NCBI GenBank assembly: GCA_028455995.1 | Contig: JABELC010000014.1 | Coordinates: 682,001-746,000 of the forward strand | Origin: Scleromitrula shiraiana | Taxonomy: Eukaryota; Ascomycota; Leotiomycetes; Helotiales; Sclerotiniaceae | Reading direction: 5' to 3' | DNA: 64,000 nucleotides | Part shown: positions 12,114 to 23,611 of the stretch, piece after piece | Layout: every line of letters starts with the position of its first letter | Position numbering within the stretch: position 1 is the first letter of the stretch | Position numbers and translations under genes: made by a program | Notes under the pieces: generated by a model | Database searches by the model: none | Seen by the model: the letters and a program-made list of their open reading frames with translations, nothing else | Told to the model about the DNA's origin: nothing

Positions 12114-15100
12114 GGATTTGATTTGACGTTAGACCGAATACGAGACCATTGTTGATAAGATGATACCTTGTGATAGAAGATTGATTGACTGGGGTGAATT
12201 GAAATGGTAGAGAGAATTCAATAATTGTCCGGCAACGGAATTTAGGCGTACTATCTGGGGTTTCATCGATGAGTAATACAATACAATATGAAGTTCATTT
12301 TGGAAGATTTGTAATAATGATAGTGAAAATCTGAGATAATAATGATGCTTTCCAGAATTTGTGCGGCAGTTGCGTTGCAAATGAATTCCGTCAAGGTGTT
12401 TTTCCTCATCATCCACTCAACAAACAATACTGATAACAGGCCAAAGCTAGCCTTAACCAGGCTTAGCTATCAGAATCATGTGACCTTTCAGAGAAATTAC
12501 ACGAGCTAGCACTAAATCGAAACTAGCTTGTCAACCTTAATATAACCAACCTTGCTTGTGCGAACGAGAGATCTACAGTACATGCAACTCTAACCAGGGC
12601 CCTGAAATATACTCCAAAAATGGTAGCTTCACCCCCACGAAAGGAATCCTACTCATTGAATTATATCCGACTATGTAAGCCTCGAATTTGGCTCGGAGAG
12701 GAGATCCGCATATACTAGGATATAATGTAGCAATAATCCTTCGATAGGGCTTGGCGCATCTACGGGGGTGTGATCTGGGGTTGTACAGATGCGGACTAAA
12801 AGATCAGTTGTGACACGACCAGCATCGAGTAAGTTATAATCTCCTATAACTCTATCTTCTCCTGTGTCTATATTGTATGCGAGTTCAATCCTACCACAAT
12901 CATAGGCTAGATCGTTACTGCCGGTGATCTCATCCTTCCAGCTGGTCCTTAAGATGCAAGGTTATACTTATTGTTCGTTTGTTTGGAAATGAAACAATCC
13001 CCCGAAGTCGGGAATAACTCAAAATGTTGATCGTGCAAGCCCACACTTGAGTCTACCTAGTAACTTTTAGCCGTTTACTGTATTTAAGAAACATCTTGGT
13101 CAGATCGTGCTGTTGAATTAAGCCATCATGACCGGGTAGACCCCGTACAAGTGAAGAACCTTCTAGTGCTGATGTGAGAGCAGATGGGTTTCTTGGCTAA
13201 AATCTATCTTAGAAAAGGCCTGATCAGATGGCTGAAAGACACTTGATGTTCATACCGAAACCAACCCTATGACCGTTCAGAAATGAGAAATAGGCATTCT
13301 AATGGCTACTACAGTGGTGGCAAATACTTTCTATGAGAACCGTACTTGGCTCTGATAATCAAATTTCTCATCTTCACTACTGATCCAAAGCTATAGGCTT
13401 CTATTGAAGAACTATATTCTTGTCTAAATAAAGATCCAGACGCTGTCAAATCGGTCAAGAAAATTGTGGGTCGGTAAAACTAACGGACTCGAGGTTTTAG
13501 CCTTTATTGGAGATCTTCATCAGCCCTACGACTAAACACAAGCATTAATACCAGCATGATTTATCTCTCCAATACTTGATGCGACGGTTCGATAGAAGCA
13601 GGACGTAAACTCTCGCAATTGATCACCTCAGAATAATTATAGGCCTTGCCGCTTCGGCCGAAGGGACCCAAACTTGCTACATTTGGTGATTCTTATGGAG
13701 ATCAAGATCCTGCTGTTCGCAGAATACTGAGCGATCATTTGCCGCAAATGTCAATTCGAGTCCCAGAGTGAGACATGCAAGGATATAAGTTTAACAATAC
13801 TTAACTTTGACGTCGGCACGACTTTTCCATCTCTACTCAACTACGAATTGAAGTTCAATGATATCAGACCACGCATTGACTCTGATTTCTATAAGCGCAT
13901 TATGGCAATATGATTTCTTTGCGAAACTTACAATACCGGACAACTTCGCCGCAACTGACCAGTATCATAGTATGCTGAGAACATCTAGCCAGCAAGGCAG
14001 ATTTTGATAGTAGCACATGGTAGGTTTGTGTAAGTACTGTAGAACGGCTGCAATTAGCCATTCTTCGATGCTTATATTCCCACCTTTCAGCTAGTGCCTT
14101 CATAGAGACATCTCCCAATTATCTCTTACCGTGGCGTTTCAATCATACGCCAATGATGTTGTGTATATCGCTAAATAGTACAATCAACATGATGTAGGTA
14201 GCTAAATGAATCCGAGAGAACGGTAACATAACTAGGCTAGTGCAAACAAATAAACCATCCCGAGAGAATGGTACCCTAACAATACACGCCATTTTTAATG
14301 ATACATCGAGCCTACTAGTATCTCAGAGTCCACCCGTTGTAAGTGCAAACTTAATACTTGAAAACTATTCTAAGACCATACTCGACGCCATCTGTGATCG
14401 TTTTACCATAAAATGAAGAGGGAGCATTCGGAGGTTCGGATAGCTCTGCCGTGTCACCGATAACGACAGGTACAGTTTCCTGCATAGTGCGGCCTCTCCG
14501 AAGAATTCAGGAGTACAGCACATCAGCCTACTCATACAGCTTCTTTCATGCTATCATGTAAGAAAAATTCCAACAAAGGGGCAGGATATTGATGCATGAA
14601 CTGTTCACATGAGTCAGGTCGCCGACATTTAATGGGCGATCAGTATTTGATATCACATCATTCGGTGCTATTTAACCTCAGGCTTTGGATATCACTTGCA
14701 TGAGGAACGTATAAAGTACAAAAAAGCCCACTGCTGTTTTGAACGAATAATAAATCAGGCAATCAATTATTTCAGCTAATATAAAAATATACACCTGACC
14801 CCCTAGGTTAGTGACATGCATATTTTCAACCTTGGTATATCAAGCCATGCTGTACTTTGGACCACTGGGACCTGCAGAAAGATCTGCATGTGGCTGATGA
14901 GCCGCTGCGGCATATGCTTAACCCTCCCGAGGTCGGCAAAATCAATAAAACTTCACGAATTGCCCCAAATTTGGAACAGAAAATCAATATTGGATTTACC
15001 CCCCATGACTACCCAATTATTGGTATTATTTTTCAATAGGGGAAAAATCGTTATTCGCTTACTGATCAGCATCAATAAGCTTGGCTAGTTAGGCGTGCAC

Positions 15101-17336
15101 GTGTTGTTGAATATGACAACTGACTAATGTCAATAGCCTAACGTTAGTATCGATAGTCTAAAACTAACATCAATAGTTCAACGTTAAGATAGCATCTATC
15201 CGCTTGAGAAATGTTTCCAAGTAACAATCGAACCCTGGAAATTTCTAGTTTTACATACTTTCAATTGATTGTATCTAATCGATTTCTAGAAATTTCTAGC
15301 GAATATGACAATCATGATCATCGCAATTAAATTCCATAGATTAGTTTACTAATGGCCCCCTATTCTTATTTTCTTCGCAAGCGTCGAATTAGTTCTGTAA
15401 GTATAGAAGTACGGGTTTGTAAAACATCCTTACTAAATGATTAGTCCATAATGTTGGAGCTTCTCTGACTTCACGTCTCCGCAACAGTGACAAAGCATTA
15501 ATCATCCACGTTCATTATTCAAACTTGACAAGGAAGTCAATCCATCTCAACTTGCATTCCTTTGCGAACGCTCTTTTGAACCTCTTGTAATGTTTTTCGA
15601 TTAGTACCTAGTCATGATGTTCTCCTTTTAAATCTCGCGTATTATTGTGCTGATTCTGCTCTTGTGGAAGTAAATTGGAAGCTAAATATCTTGATATTCA
15701 AGTCTCATAACATGGCAATATAAAAATGAAGTTCTTGATGAGTTTCACTGATTCCTATTCCGAATCCAAATCAGAAGTGTTCGCTTCCCATCGTGCTCAA
15801 GTTGACGTGGAAGGCAAAGGATTGAAGAAATACTGCAGGTGGTAATCTTGTGCCAAATGCCAATTATAGAGGAAGTCATCCGATAGAAAAAGGATATCAT
15901 GGATTGAAAATGAATTCCGAGATACTTAAGGGAGATGTTATAATATTATCGAGCGAGCGTTGCAATAGACATATTATCTTCTTGTCTGAGCAAGGAGTTT
16001 TTTAAATAGGAAGTGCTATCTTCAACTGATAATAACAGTAGCTACTATACATACATTCACATCCTTTCCATCCATTCAAGTATCTCATGTCTCAAGTTGA
16101 CGATGGAAAACTACTGGAACTTTGTTAATATCTCAAAATATCTCTAGAGCTAGACATGACGGGAATTTCGAGCCCCCGTCTTTCCTTTGGCGAATGAGCG
16201 TCCGCATCACATCGATATAGCAGTAGGAAATATGTCAGATCGTATTTTTACTCTGGGTGTTGATTTGCACTATATGTGTTATTCCGCTCGCATTCCCGTT
16301 CTGAGTTCTAGTTTCACGAATGCATTAGGTATGTTTTAGTCTCCGAGGCGAAAGCGAATGACTGCAAGTTTTCTGAATCGATTATTTCTCACTTTCAAAT
16401 CAAGTCATATTGCTTCGTCTTCAGATTGCGGGTTGGCTGGCTTTCATGAATTTGTGTGATAAATCTATTATTAAATAATCTTGTGATATGACAAGCACTC
16501 CCTATATGAATTGTAATCTTGAAGCTTCCAATTTTCATCATCCCTATACTTATCTACAATATCAATATTTTCTTGTTTGCTCCCCCAAGGAAAACAACAG
16601 CGAATTCTTGGATCAAAACCCTCGATCATGTGCACGTATTAACGTACCCTATGATATATGGCAGTGCATGTACTTGTAGTAAAGAGTTCTGCCATACAAC
16701 TCATACGAAGGCCAACAACCATCACATAATTTCTAATTGCTCCCAATAGAAGATTTTTCGGAGACAGTCATGTTTAGAAATAGTGATTCCATGAGTGCCT
16801 CGAGATGGCGCTAGAACTAACTCACCATCTCCTCCTTCGCCCCTCAATACTATCAAAATCCTCATTACATACAGATAAAAACATGATTCTGATTCAAATA
16901 GTTCGATGTGTATTCAGACATCCACTGTATTGTGATTATCGTAGCTCACTTGCATCAATTTCAGCCGACCCATAATTATACAGCGATGATGTAGCCAATG
17001 TAATTAGCATCAACCGGCAACTTTCCAGCTATGTTCTTATATGATTACTGCTTGACAGCCATTATAAATATTTTGGGTACTTTCAGATATGAAACAAATA
17101 CGTGAATCACTTATGATGTAGATATCATGATGTTAATCAACATGTATCGAGGAAGGTTGAGTATCCGTATAATGAAATGAATAGATAGTATCGTGAAAGG
17201 AGATAGGTGAATACTACAAATAATCATCTCATTACGACACAAAAGAATAGTAAAGAACCATCTAATTCTATTCCGATATCCCTTACATTTCACCATTCAA
17301 ATGAATACTACCGAAGCCAGCTCTTCAGAAACCATG
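12114..17336. other. 5.2-kb gene-poor stretch
   Basis: No ORF over 90 codons and no recognised domain on either strand. Short coding-like fragments occur, such as MVASPPRKESYSLNYIRL at 12619 followed by a possible intron and WRIYGGVIWGC, and a 72-codon minus-strand ORF at 13900-14118. None can be joined into a credible gene. It may contain a very old pseudogene. A 20-bp triple repeat at 15125 is listed separately. Confidence 0.45.
15125..15184. repeat. Three tandem imperfect 20-bp repeats
   Basis: Units TAATGTCAATAGCCTAACGT, TAGTATCGATAGTCTAAAAC and TAACATCAATAGTTCAACGT follow each other without spacing. They share the pattern TA..(A/G)TC(A/G)ATAG..(C/T)AAC/AAA. Function unknown. Confidence 0.6.
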
Positions 17337-18183
17337 CTAACCACCCCTAACTTTGACCTGAAGTTCATCGATCTCCAAACCAAGAGCGATAATCCTTTCC
17401 GTTCTATCGCTAGAAGAAATCATCTCATTCTTTAATCTCTCGATCAGGTGAGCTATCTTTTCGAGAATGGACTCCGCCGCATCCTCTTCTTCCGCCTCCA
17501 CATCCCCCGTTACCTCTTCTTCGTCCGCGATATCACTTCCTTGCTTCTCCCGAGGCTCTATCAAAAGGGTTAGTAACTAAATCCAAGAACTTTCTAATGC
17601 CGCAATAAACCCCAATGAGATGAAACCCACCATCAAATCTATCCTCCAGACCAGAAGTAACTACCCGATTCTCCTCCACCTCCTTTTTCACTCGCGCATA
17701 GAAGAAATCCTCATGATACTTTGGGTGCCAAAGTCTCGGAAACATATTCTGACCAGATGGCACCACTTGCACCAATCTCATTTCAACCAGTTTTGCATCG
17801 TCGAACTGATATTGAATGTCCTTCGTGATATATCCCGCAGGATTCCTAAGTAGCGCATCATCTGTGAACATTTTGTCCAACTTTGAAAACGTCTGCCATA
17901 TCTCCCCGTAATTAGTTCGGTCCGGATTATTTGTAGTGTAACGTCTCGAGAAGTTTTCGCATAGCTTGATACATTCTCCGATTATCTCTTGTTGGCCAAC
18001 ATTCAGACTGGGGTATTGTACGAGTGTATTGAGGGCGGTGAGTGGATCTGTATCTTTGGGAATGATGGATTTCAATCTGCCGTTATAGAAACCATTATCA
18101 CCGGCATGGTGGATACCTTGGTAGATCGTCTCTTGAAGAGCATCAAGCCAAAGATAAGAAGGCATTGTATCAAAATTTGTCAA
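17337..18183 (-). CDS. Hypothetical protein with acidic, coiled-coil-like C-terminus
   Basis: Model: exon 1 17631-18183, intron 17558-17630 (73 nt, GTGGGT..GATAG with a perfect TACTAAC branch site), exon 2 17337-17557; 257 aa. Without splicing the first frame ends shortly after (..ASGEARK). With splicing, ..GLEDRFD joins EPREKQGSDIADEEE and runs through a very acidic linker into a heptad-like helix (ILEKIAHLIERLKNEMISS). The N-terminal 180 residues are mostly helical and soluble-looking (SYLWLDALQETIYQGIHHAG). No signal peptide, membrane segment or known domain was recognised. Function unknown; confidence concerns the gene model. Confidence 0.72.
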
Positions 18184-18778
18184 GTAGTAATTGGGAGTGA
18201 ATGAATACGGAATGTGAGAGGGAAAATAAGTGAGAGCTTAGGGAAATTGAGAAGTGTTTCTTGTTGAATATCCTAGAGCTTCGTTTAAGTAAACGGAGAG
18301 CTTGTAGACGATTAGCAGAAGCATGAAGTTTGCTGTAGCTCAAAAAGAAGCATGTTTATACTGAGTGATCTTTTAAATTCGGCAAACTACATTTTTTTAT
18401 GGAACAAAACAAACAAAAACTTGCCTTTGACAAGTGCTTTACCTAATGCAGTTCTCTTACCTCCAAAAAGAGATTGATCATCATTATAGGAATAATTCTT
18501 TCAAGCATTAATTGGATGCCTCCAGCATGAATAAAATCTAACCTTTCAGCATCTGTGATTGGAAGTCTTTCATAATCTGAGGTGTAAAACCATCGATAGA
18601 TAATTAGATAGGTAGCAAACCTTTCCACCAGAATAGCAAAGCCTGATGTCGACATATGTGCAATACGTCTGAAATTGGAAGCAGCAGCAGCGAGTAGGAC
18701 CATCAAGTAACTATCTAACTCATATCTTCATAGGACTTCCTTTACTATTCCACTAACAAACCTAATTCAGCAAACACA
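18184..18778. other. Intergenic; possible gene fragment on minus strand
   Basis: Bidirectional region between two divergent genes. A minus-strand frame at 18443-18706 reads coding-like (ERLPITDAERLDFIHAGG) and ends at a good donor (GAG|GTAAGA), but no matching downstream exon was found. It may be a gene relic or chance. Confidence 0.3.
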
Positions 18779-19366
18779 ATGTCTGAAACAGGTGACGAAT
18801 TTGTCACCCTCCAGGCAGGTGGGGAAACATTCAAGATGAAGAAGGCAACACTCGTTTCAAAATCCCAGTTCTTTGAAGAGTTATTTTCTCAGAAATCAAT
18901 GCTTGATCGTGCACGGAATGCGGTAGGATACAATCAAATATACAATATCGATAGAAATCCCGTACTTTTCAGTCAGATGCTAATATACCCGCGAACAGCA
19001 CTATTTCCACTTATATACGATGACTCAAAAGGCCACGATCACGCTACGTACATTGCACTGAAACAAGAAGTCGACTTCTTCGGACTGCACGCACTCGCAG
19101 CATGGCTGGGGGAGAAGAAATACTTGAACGTGGTACGCACAACATATGAAGCGCATAACTTCAGGCATGGATCGTTACTAAGAATCCCTAGTAACTTCAA
19201 GATCGAGATAGTACCTGATTGGTCATCCAAGAAAGTATATCTTTGTCCGAGGGGAATACTAGTTCATAAGGAAAAACCAGAAAGTTGTGGAAAGAAGTGC
19301 AATATATTGAGAGATAGGGATGGAGCGGAGTATGATACAGAAGGGATTTTAAGGGTGTGTATATGA
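18779..19366 (+). CDS. BTB/POZ (T1/KCTD-like) domain protein
   Basis: Intronless, 195 aa. Residues 8-115 fit the short BTB fold of the potassium-channel-tetramerisation/KCTD type: FVTLQAGGETFKMKKATL (first strands), SQFFEELF, then IDRNPVLFSQMLIYPRT and ALKQEVDFFGLHALAAWL (the conserved E-x-x-F-F/Y-G-L helix). Such domains make oligomers and often act as adaptors, for example for cullin-3. The C-terminal 75 residues are unassigned and contain a Cys pair, CGKKC. The ATG at 18779 lies in AACACAATG context and is the only in-frame start before the domain. Partner unknown. Confidence 0.83.
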   Translation: MSETGDEFVTLQAGGETFKMKKATLVSKSQFFEELFSQKSMLDRARNAVGYNQIYNIDRNPVLFSQMLIYPRTALFPLIYDDSKGHDHATYIALKQEVDFFGLHALAAWLGEKKYLNVVRTTYEAHNFRHGSLLRIPSNFKIEIVPDWSSKKVYLCPRGILVHKEKPESCGKKCNILRDRDGAEYDTEGILRVCI

Positions 19367-19624
19367 AGAAAGAAACGATAATCAATCATCGGGCTTGTGT
19401 AGATAGATTATAGGCCGAAAGAAAATGAGGCAGCAGAGACGGATCAGTGCTGGGGAATAAACCATGGATAGGTAGTCAGAAAGTGCGGATGGTGAATACA
19501 GAAGAAAGCTACTTGAAAATAATAAAACCGGCAGTTCCTAAGCTGTACGAGTCGCCGAACCTCGAGGGGAAAAGTCCTCTCAAAAAAGAAGGGAGGAAGA
19601 AAAAAAAGACAAAAGGAAATTTGT
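19367..19624. other. 3' flank of BTB gene and of tRNA
   Basis: No gene. An A-rich tract at about 19595-19620 lies just downstream of the minus-strand tRNA and reads as a T-run on that strand, consistent with RNA polymerase III termination. Confidence 0.5.
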
Positions 19625-19708
19625 AGCACGACCTGGTTTCGATCCAGGGACCTCCGGGTGGCATATTCAAGATATGAGCCCGGCGATCTTCCGCTGATCT
19701 ATCGTGCT
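19625..19708 (-). tRNA. Initiator tRNA-Met (CAT) with 13-nt intron
   Basis: 84-nt gene. The acceptor stem AGCACGA/TCGTGCT pairs perfectly and starts with the A1:U72 pair typical of eukaryotic initiators. D arm GATC-AGCGGAA-GATC. Anticodon stem CCGGG/CCCGG with the three consecutive G:C pairs of initiators. Mature loop CTCATAA after removing a 13-nt intron (TCTTGAATATGCC) following position 37. T arm CCTGG-ATCGAAA-CCAGG, whose loop has the initiator-type A54 and A60 instead of TTC. It therefore starts translation rather than serving elongation. Confidence 0.93.
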
Positions 19709-20810
19709 TATTGAACCATCAGATGAATGATGTTTGTCCTGTTTGATGCAAGAACTGCGTTATTTGAAAACATTAATGAAAAAAATTTTCTTTCGGGATT
19801 TTCTCTTAATTTGAGAGAATGAAGTGGGGTGGTGGAGTGGGGTGGAGCGGAGTGGACCTGGGATGTGGGTTTTGAGATGGTGGCTCGAGGGTGCGCAAGG
19901 GACGACCGATAGTGTCTGTTCGAAATTTATCTGGTTTTTATAGTTTCGCGAGTGATATTGGAAATCAGGGTAGAAATGGATAAAATACAGTCAATAATTC
20001 ATCATGACGGGTATGAATTTCGAAGATCAATTGTTTCTTAGGAGACAAAAATTTGGCTTGCAGAGATCGGCTCCAGGCTCGGCCCGGGTCCGGTTTTCAT
20101 GGCGAATCGCAACTGTACCGGCATACCGTCGATGGGTCTATCGATACTATTACACAACCAATGTATGGGGTAAATCGTTCTGCACATGCAGACGTTTCTC
20201 CGGAAAACTCTTATGCATATTTTCTTTTGCCTTTGCAGCTTGCACACCTCAGCCAATCATATCATCCCTTTTCCTGGCCCGCCCCGCCCTACCGTTGTCA
20301 GATCACAACAAAATAAGTGTCAGATTTCAAGTGAACTAATATCGGACTTTATGTACGCACTAGTAAACTCAGTTCACTTGGGACTAACATATGGGAGTTT
20401 AATAATGCCATGTATGAGTGCCTATTGACTTGCGGTATGGCATTTGTATATGGAGACCCGTTCATTGGTTAGTCGACCTTAAACAATACCTACCTGAGGA
20501 AGTAACAGTAGGTGTATGCGCAGACGTCAATCTGTTTATTGCAACACCGATAGCATATAGATATTTGACATTCGGCCGACACTCCTTCATGAAGGCGCAG
20601 TTGGATATGTTGAATAGAAATTGTATAAATAGTGTGAGAGGTAACATGAATTATCGTCTCAACAACCTCTCACTTGCTTGTTATTCTTTTACTATATTGG
20701 ATTGTCATCTTGATTACATTTTACTAATGCAAACAATTCCAAGTTAATTCTGACAGACATAAACTACAATTGAAACACACTATTCATCAACGAAAAACTC
20801 AAATATCATC
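19709..20810. other. Intergenic, no supportable gene
   Basis: Several overlapping 60-110-codon ORFs on both strands at 20004-20750 have no motifs and contradict each other. The last 60 bases are the A/C-rich leader of the ABM gene. Confidence 0.5.
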
Positions 20811-21822
20811 ATGTCTGAAGAAATCAAAGTCGTCGCCATCTTCAACCCCACTACAGGCAAGGAGGAGCGAGTTTGTGCTCCTATTCTCCAGTTTACTCCA
20901 TTTGACATCTCAGTATATCTTACCATCTTGTGATATTTCCTTGTTGTTATATCATCGCATTATTTTTACAAAACAATGCTAACCAAACACCCTCAACACA
21001 GCTTAAGGAAGTCCTCCTCGATCTCGCCAGCAAAGTCCACGAGAAAAAACCAGGTGTTGTGATTTTTCACTCGACCTATTTTCAGATAACTTATCATGAA
21101 TGCTAATTAAGCTAAACAAAATATCATGCTTTCGAGCAGATAGATTCTCAGACTGGATCTAATGTTATACTTTTTCAAGAAACTTGTAAATATACCTTTT
21201 CATCATCTCTCTCTGACCTGCATCAATTCATCTGCTTCCCATCACTACTTGTATTCCTTCATCAATCTCTCAACCAAATTCTATTCACCTCTCCCTTCTT
21301 ATTCTATCCCCTAGAGCCCTACCATCATTATCCAATCATCTATCCCACCCTGGGTTATGATCATCGCAACCTAAACACTAACTAACAATATCGGGTCAGG
21401 TCCTTTGACACGCCGTCTCTTCTTTATGATCTTTTATTATCATATGTCAGATTACATGTTAGATCATATGTTTTAAAAAGCTTGTTCAAAAATTTAAATT
21501 TTACTTAATTAACTATTTTAAAATATCGATTTTAACTAATCAATTGCTTTAAAAAAGTGCTAAGATTTTTCCAAAGCGTTAGTAAAATCATTTTTGTATC
21601 ATATCAAAAAAAAAAATGAGTAGATTTGTATAAAACCTCTCTTTTTGTAAACAAAAAGAAGAGGCATACCATTTAGATGCCAACCAAGCTGCCGTTGACA
21701 TCCACCTAAGTACTCCCTACTTCGGAGCCATGGGCGAGACTATTAAAACGGAAGGATTACTCACCAAAGCCTCCGAGATTATTGTTATTAAACCTATTAG
21801 AGGATTTGCCTCACAGTTTTAG
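20811..21822 (+). pseudogene. ABM (antibiotic-biosynthesis-monooxygenase) domain gene, frame interrupted
   Basis: Pieces: 20811-20870 (MSEEIKVVAIFNPTTGKEER), 21002-21053 (LKEVLLDLASKVHEKKP), 21144-21185 (DSQTGSNVILFQET) and 21647-21822 (KQKEEAYHLDANQ ... IRGFASQF). The first two introns have good GT..AG ends. The product is a typical ~108-aa dimeric alpha/beta-barrel ABM protein, small enzymes that oxidise aromatic or quinone substrates without cofactor or relieve oxidative stress. The last junction fails: the frame resumes at 21647 directly after T-runs with no AG acceptor. A normal-looking intron (GTAAAT at 21186 to CTAAC..GTCAG at 21399) is followed by about 247 non-coding bases. I read this as an insertion just after the acceptor. 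Splicing to 21400 would give a truncated protein. An AT-rich transposon lies 120 bases downstream. Confidence 0.72.
21402..21648. other. Putative insertion in last exon of ABM gene
   Basis: AT-rich stretch with stops in all frames. It lies between the last intron acceptor (GTCAG|GT) and the point where coding resumes (GT AAA CAA AAA GAA). A GT at both edges could be a 2-bp duplication. No terminal inverted repeats are visible and it contains a run of 12 A. A TTGTAAA copy also occurs at 21184 and 21645, so a larger insertion (21191-21651) is the alternative. Confidence 0.4.
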
Positions 21823-21944
21823 GTTTTAATTTGTGTTTGCATAGTTAGGTGGTTTCGGTGTTTTTGGATGTTAAGAATTATGATTGAGGGTGAAATACAA
21901 TGGGCTACCGGTCTTTAATCAGGAGTATACTGGTAGTTATCATT

Positions 21945-22868
21945 CCCTACGGTATCACCTATTTAGGGATTTCTTGAATATCATTTAAAGAAGGAAATTT
22001 TTATATTATAATTGAAATTTCAATTGTATTATAAGTTGATTTTTGGGGAGTGATTATTTATTAATATAAATTCAATTTAGATTTTTAGGTTTATTTTAGA
22101 TAATTATATAAAATTAAATTAATATAATATTTATATATAAAATTAATGTATTTTTATTTATATTTGTATATAAAATTATATTTGTATATAAAATTATATT
22201 TGTATATAAAATTATATTTGTATATAAAATTAGTATATATTAATAATTAATATATTTTATTATTTTTTAATTTAGTTGATATATTAAAATTAATCTTATA
22301 TTTTTTTTATTATTAATATATTTAAGTTGATATTATTAATAATAATATATATTAAAAAGTAATATAAATATATTTTTAAATTCTATAATTTTTTATAGAA
22401 AATCATTTTTTTTAAAATCATTTTTTTTAAGATTTTTTTTTAAAATAATAAAATTGTTAATTCATAAAAAATAAAATCTAAATTAAAAATAATTATAACT
22501 TTATAATTTAAAGTTATATTTATATAGATCAAATTAATAAAGAATTAGATAAATTTTTAACTAATAAAAATTTATTAAAAAATTGAATAATTTTATAATA
22601 TAAAATTAATAATAAAATTATTTTAAATATAATTTCAAAATATTGATAAATTTTACCTGAAATTTACTTGAAATTAATCTTTAAATTTAAATTTTAAAAC
22701 TAATTTATATTATATAAAATTTAATTTTTAATTAATTATAAATTTAATACGTTGATATTTGAAGTTTTAATATGCTTAAGCACTAAAATGACCGATTTCC
22801 TGAAGTTCATTCAGGGAAGTCATTGAATTCTATTCAGGTTCGCTCCCTGAATACGTGATACTGTAGGG
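21945..22868. mobile_element. AT-rich non-autonomous TIR element, copy A
   Basis: 924 bp. It starts CCCTACGGTATCAC and ends GTGATACTGTAGGG, inverted repeats of about 25 bp (consensus CCCTACGGTATCACGTATTC), flanked by ATT on both sides (21942-21944 and 22869-22871), a 3-bp target duplication. The interior is extremely AT-rich with no coding capacity. It has a subterminal block (TTCAGGGAAGTCATTGAATT) and short repeats of TATATTTGTATATAAAAT at 22160-22230. Copy B (36679-37662) is the same element inverted. A 3-bp duplication fits CACTA- or Harbinger-like transposases; none is encoded here. AT-bias is consistent with repeat-induced point mutation. Confidence 0.88.
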
Positions 22869-23611
22869 ATTAATGAAACGATATTGATCTCGCAACTAAC
22901 ATGTACGTAATATTTCGTGACTACGATACTAAGAAATGGACTTATGTGAAGCTTCTTAAGCAATAATTTGACTAAAGTAAGTTAGTTGATAAAAAAAGCT
23001 CCATCCGCTGGTGGAGGTTGGTATCGCTGACTCATCATTTTCACATGCCAAAAACCCAAACAATAAATCCCAATCCACAAAAATTCCCCACGATTCAATC
23101 TCCATGCACCTCCGGATTTTTATTTATCACACATTCCAACCATCCAAGCTCTTTCGGATTTTACTACCAGCAATCAATTCCAATTCGTTGTTTACCATTA
23201 CCATCATATGAATCCCAATCTTGATAATTCTTCAAGCATAAGTTTAGCCGTGTAACCTCGGCCTTTCTCTTCTTTTTGAGGTCATATGGTTCTTTTGAAG
23301 TCATCGTCAAAGCTTTGAATCGATGACTTCAGATTGATTATCTTACACCATCATATCTGGAGGTAGTGTTCTTAATCCCACTCCATTCTGTTTCCCTTCT
23401 TGTGTTTTTCAAACAAATTGAAATTTCAATTTGATTTATTTCTATATTTACATACGTTCCAGCTGCTGTGTAAAGGTAAATTTGGAGTTGTGTTCTGTAT
23501 GACGATACGAATTCTTGACTCTCGTCTTTTAAAAGCGCACATGTTTATAACAATTCTTTGTCCCTACTTTGAGTCTTTCCTTTTGTACAATAACTTACAA
23601 CCAAACTCAAG
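22869..23611. other. Intergenic and 5' leader of hydrolase gene
   Basis: No gene. From about 23360 the sequence is pyrimidine-rich, as in a fungal promoter and leader. Confidence 0.5.

Noticed and set aside
12619..12840. MVASPPRKESYSLNYIRL plus WRIYGGVIWGC as start of a prenyltransferase-like gene
   Set aside because: The pieces need frame changes and no downstream membrane helices or aspartate-rich motifs were found.
20004..20747. Several 60-111-codon ORFs
   Set aside because: Mutually overlapping on both strands, no motifs, no splice continuity.
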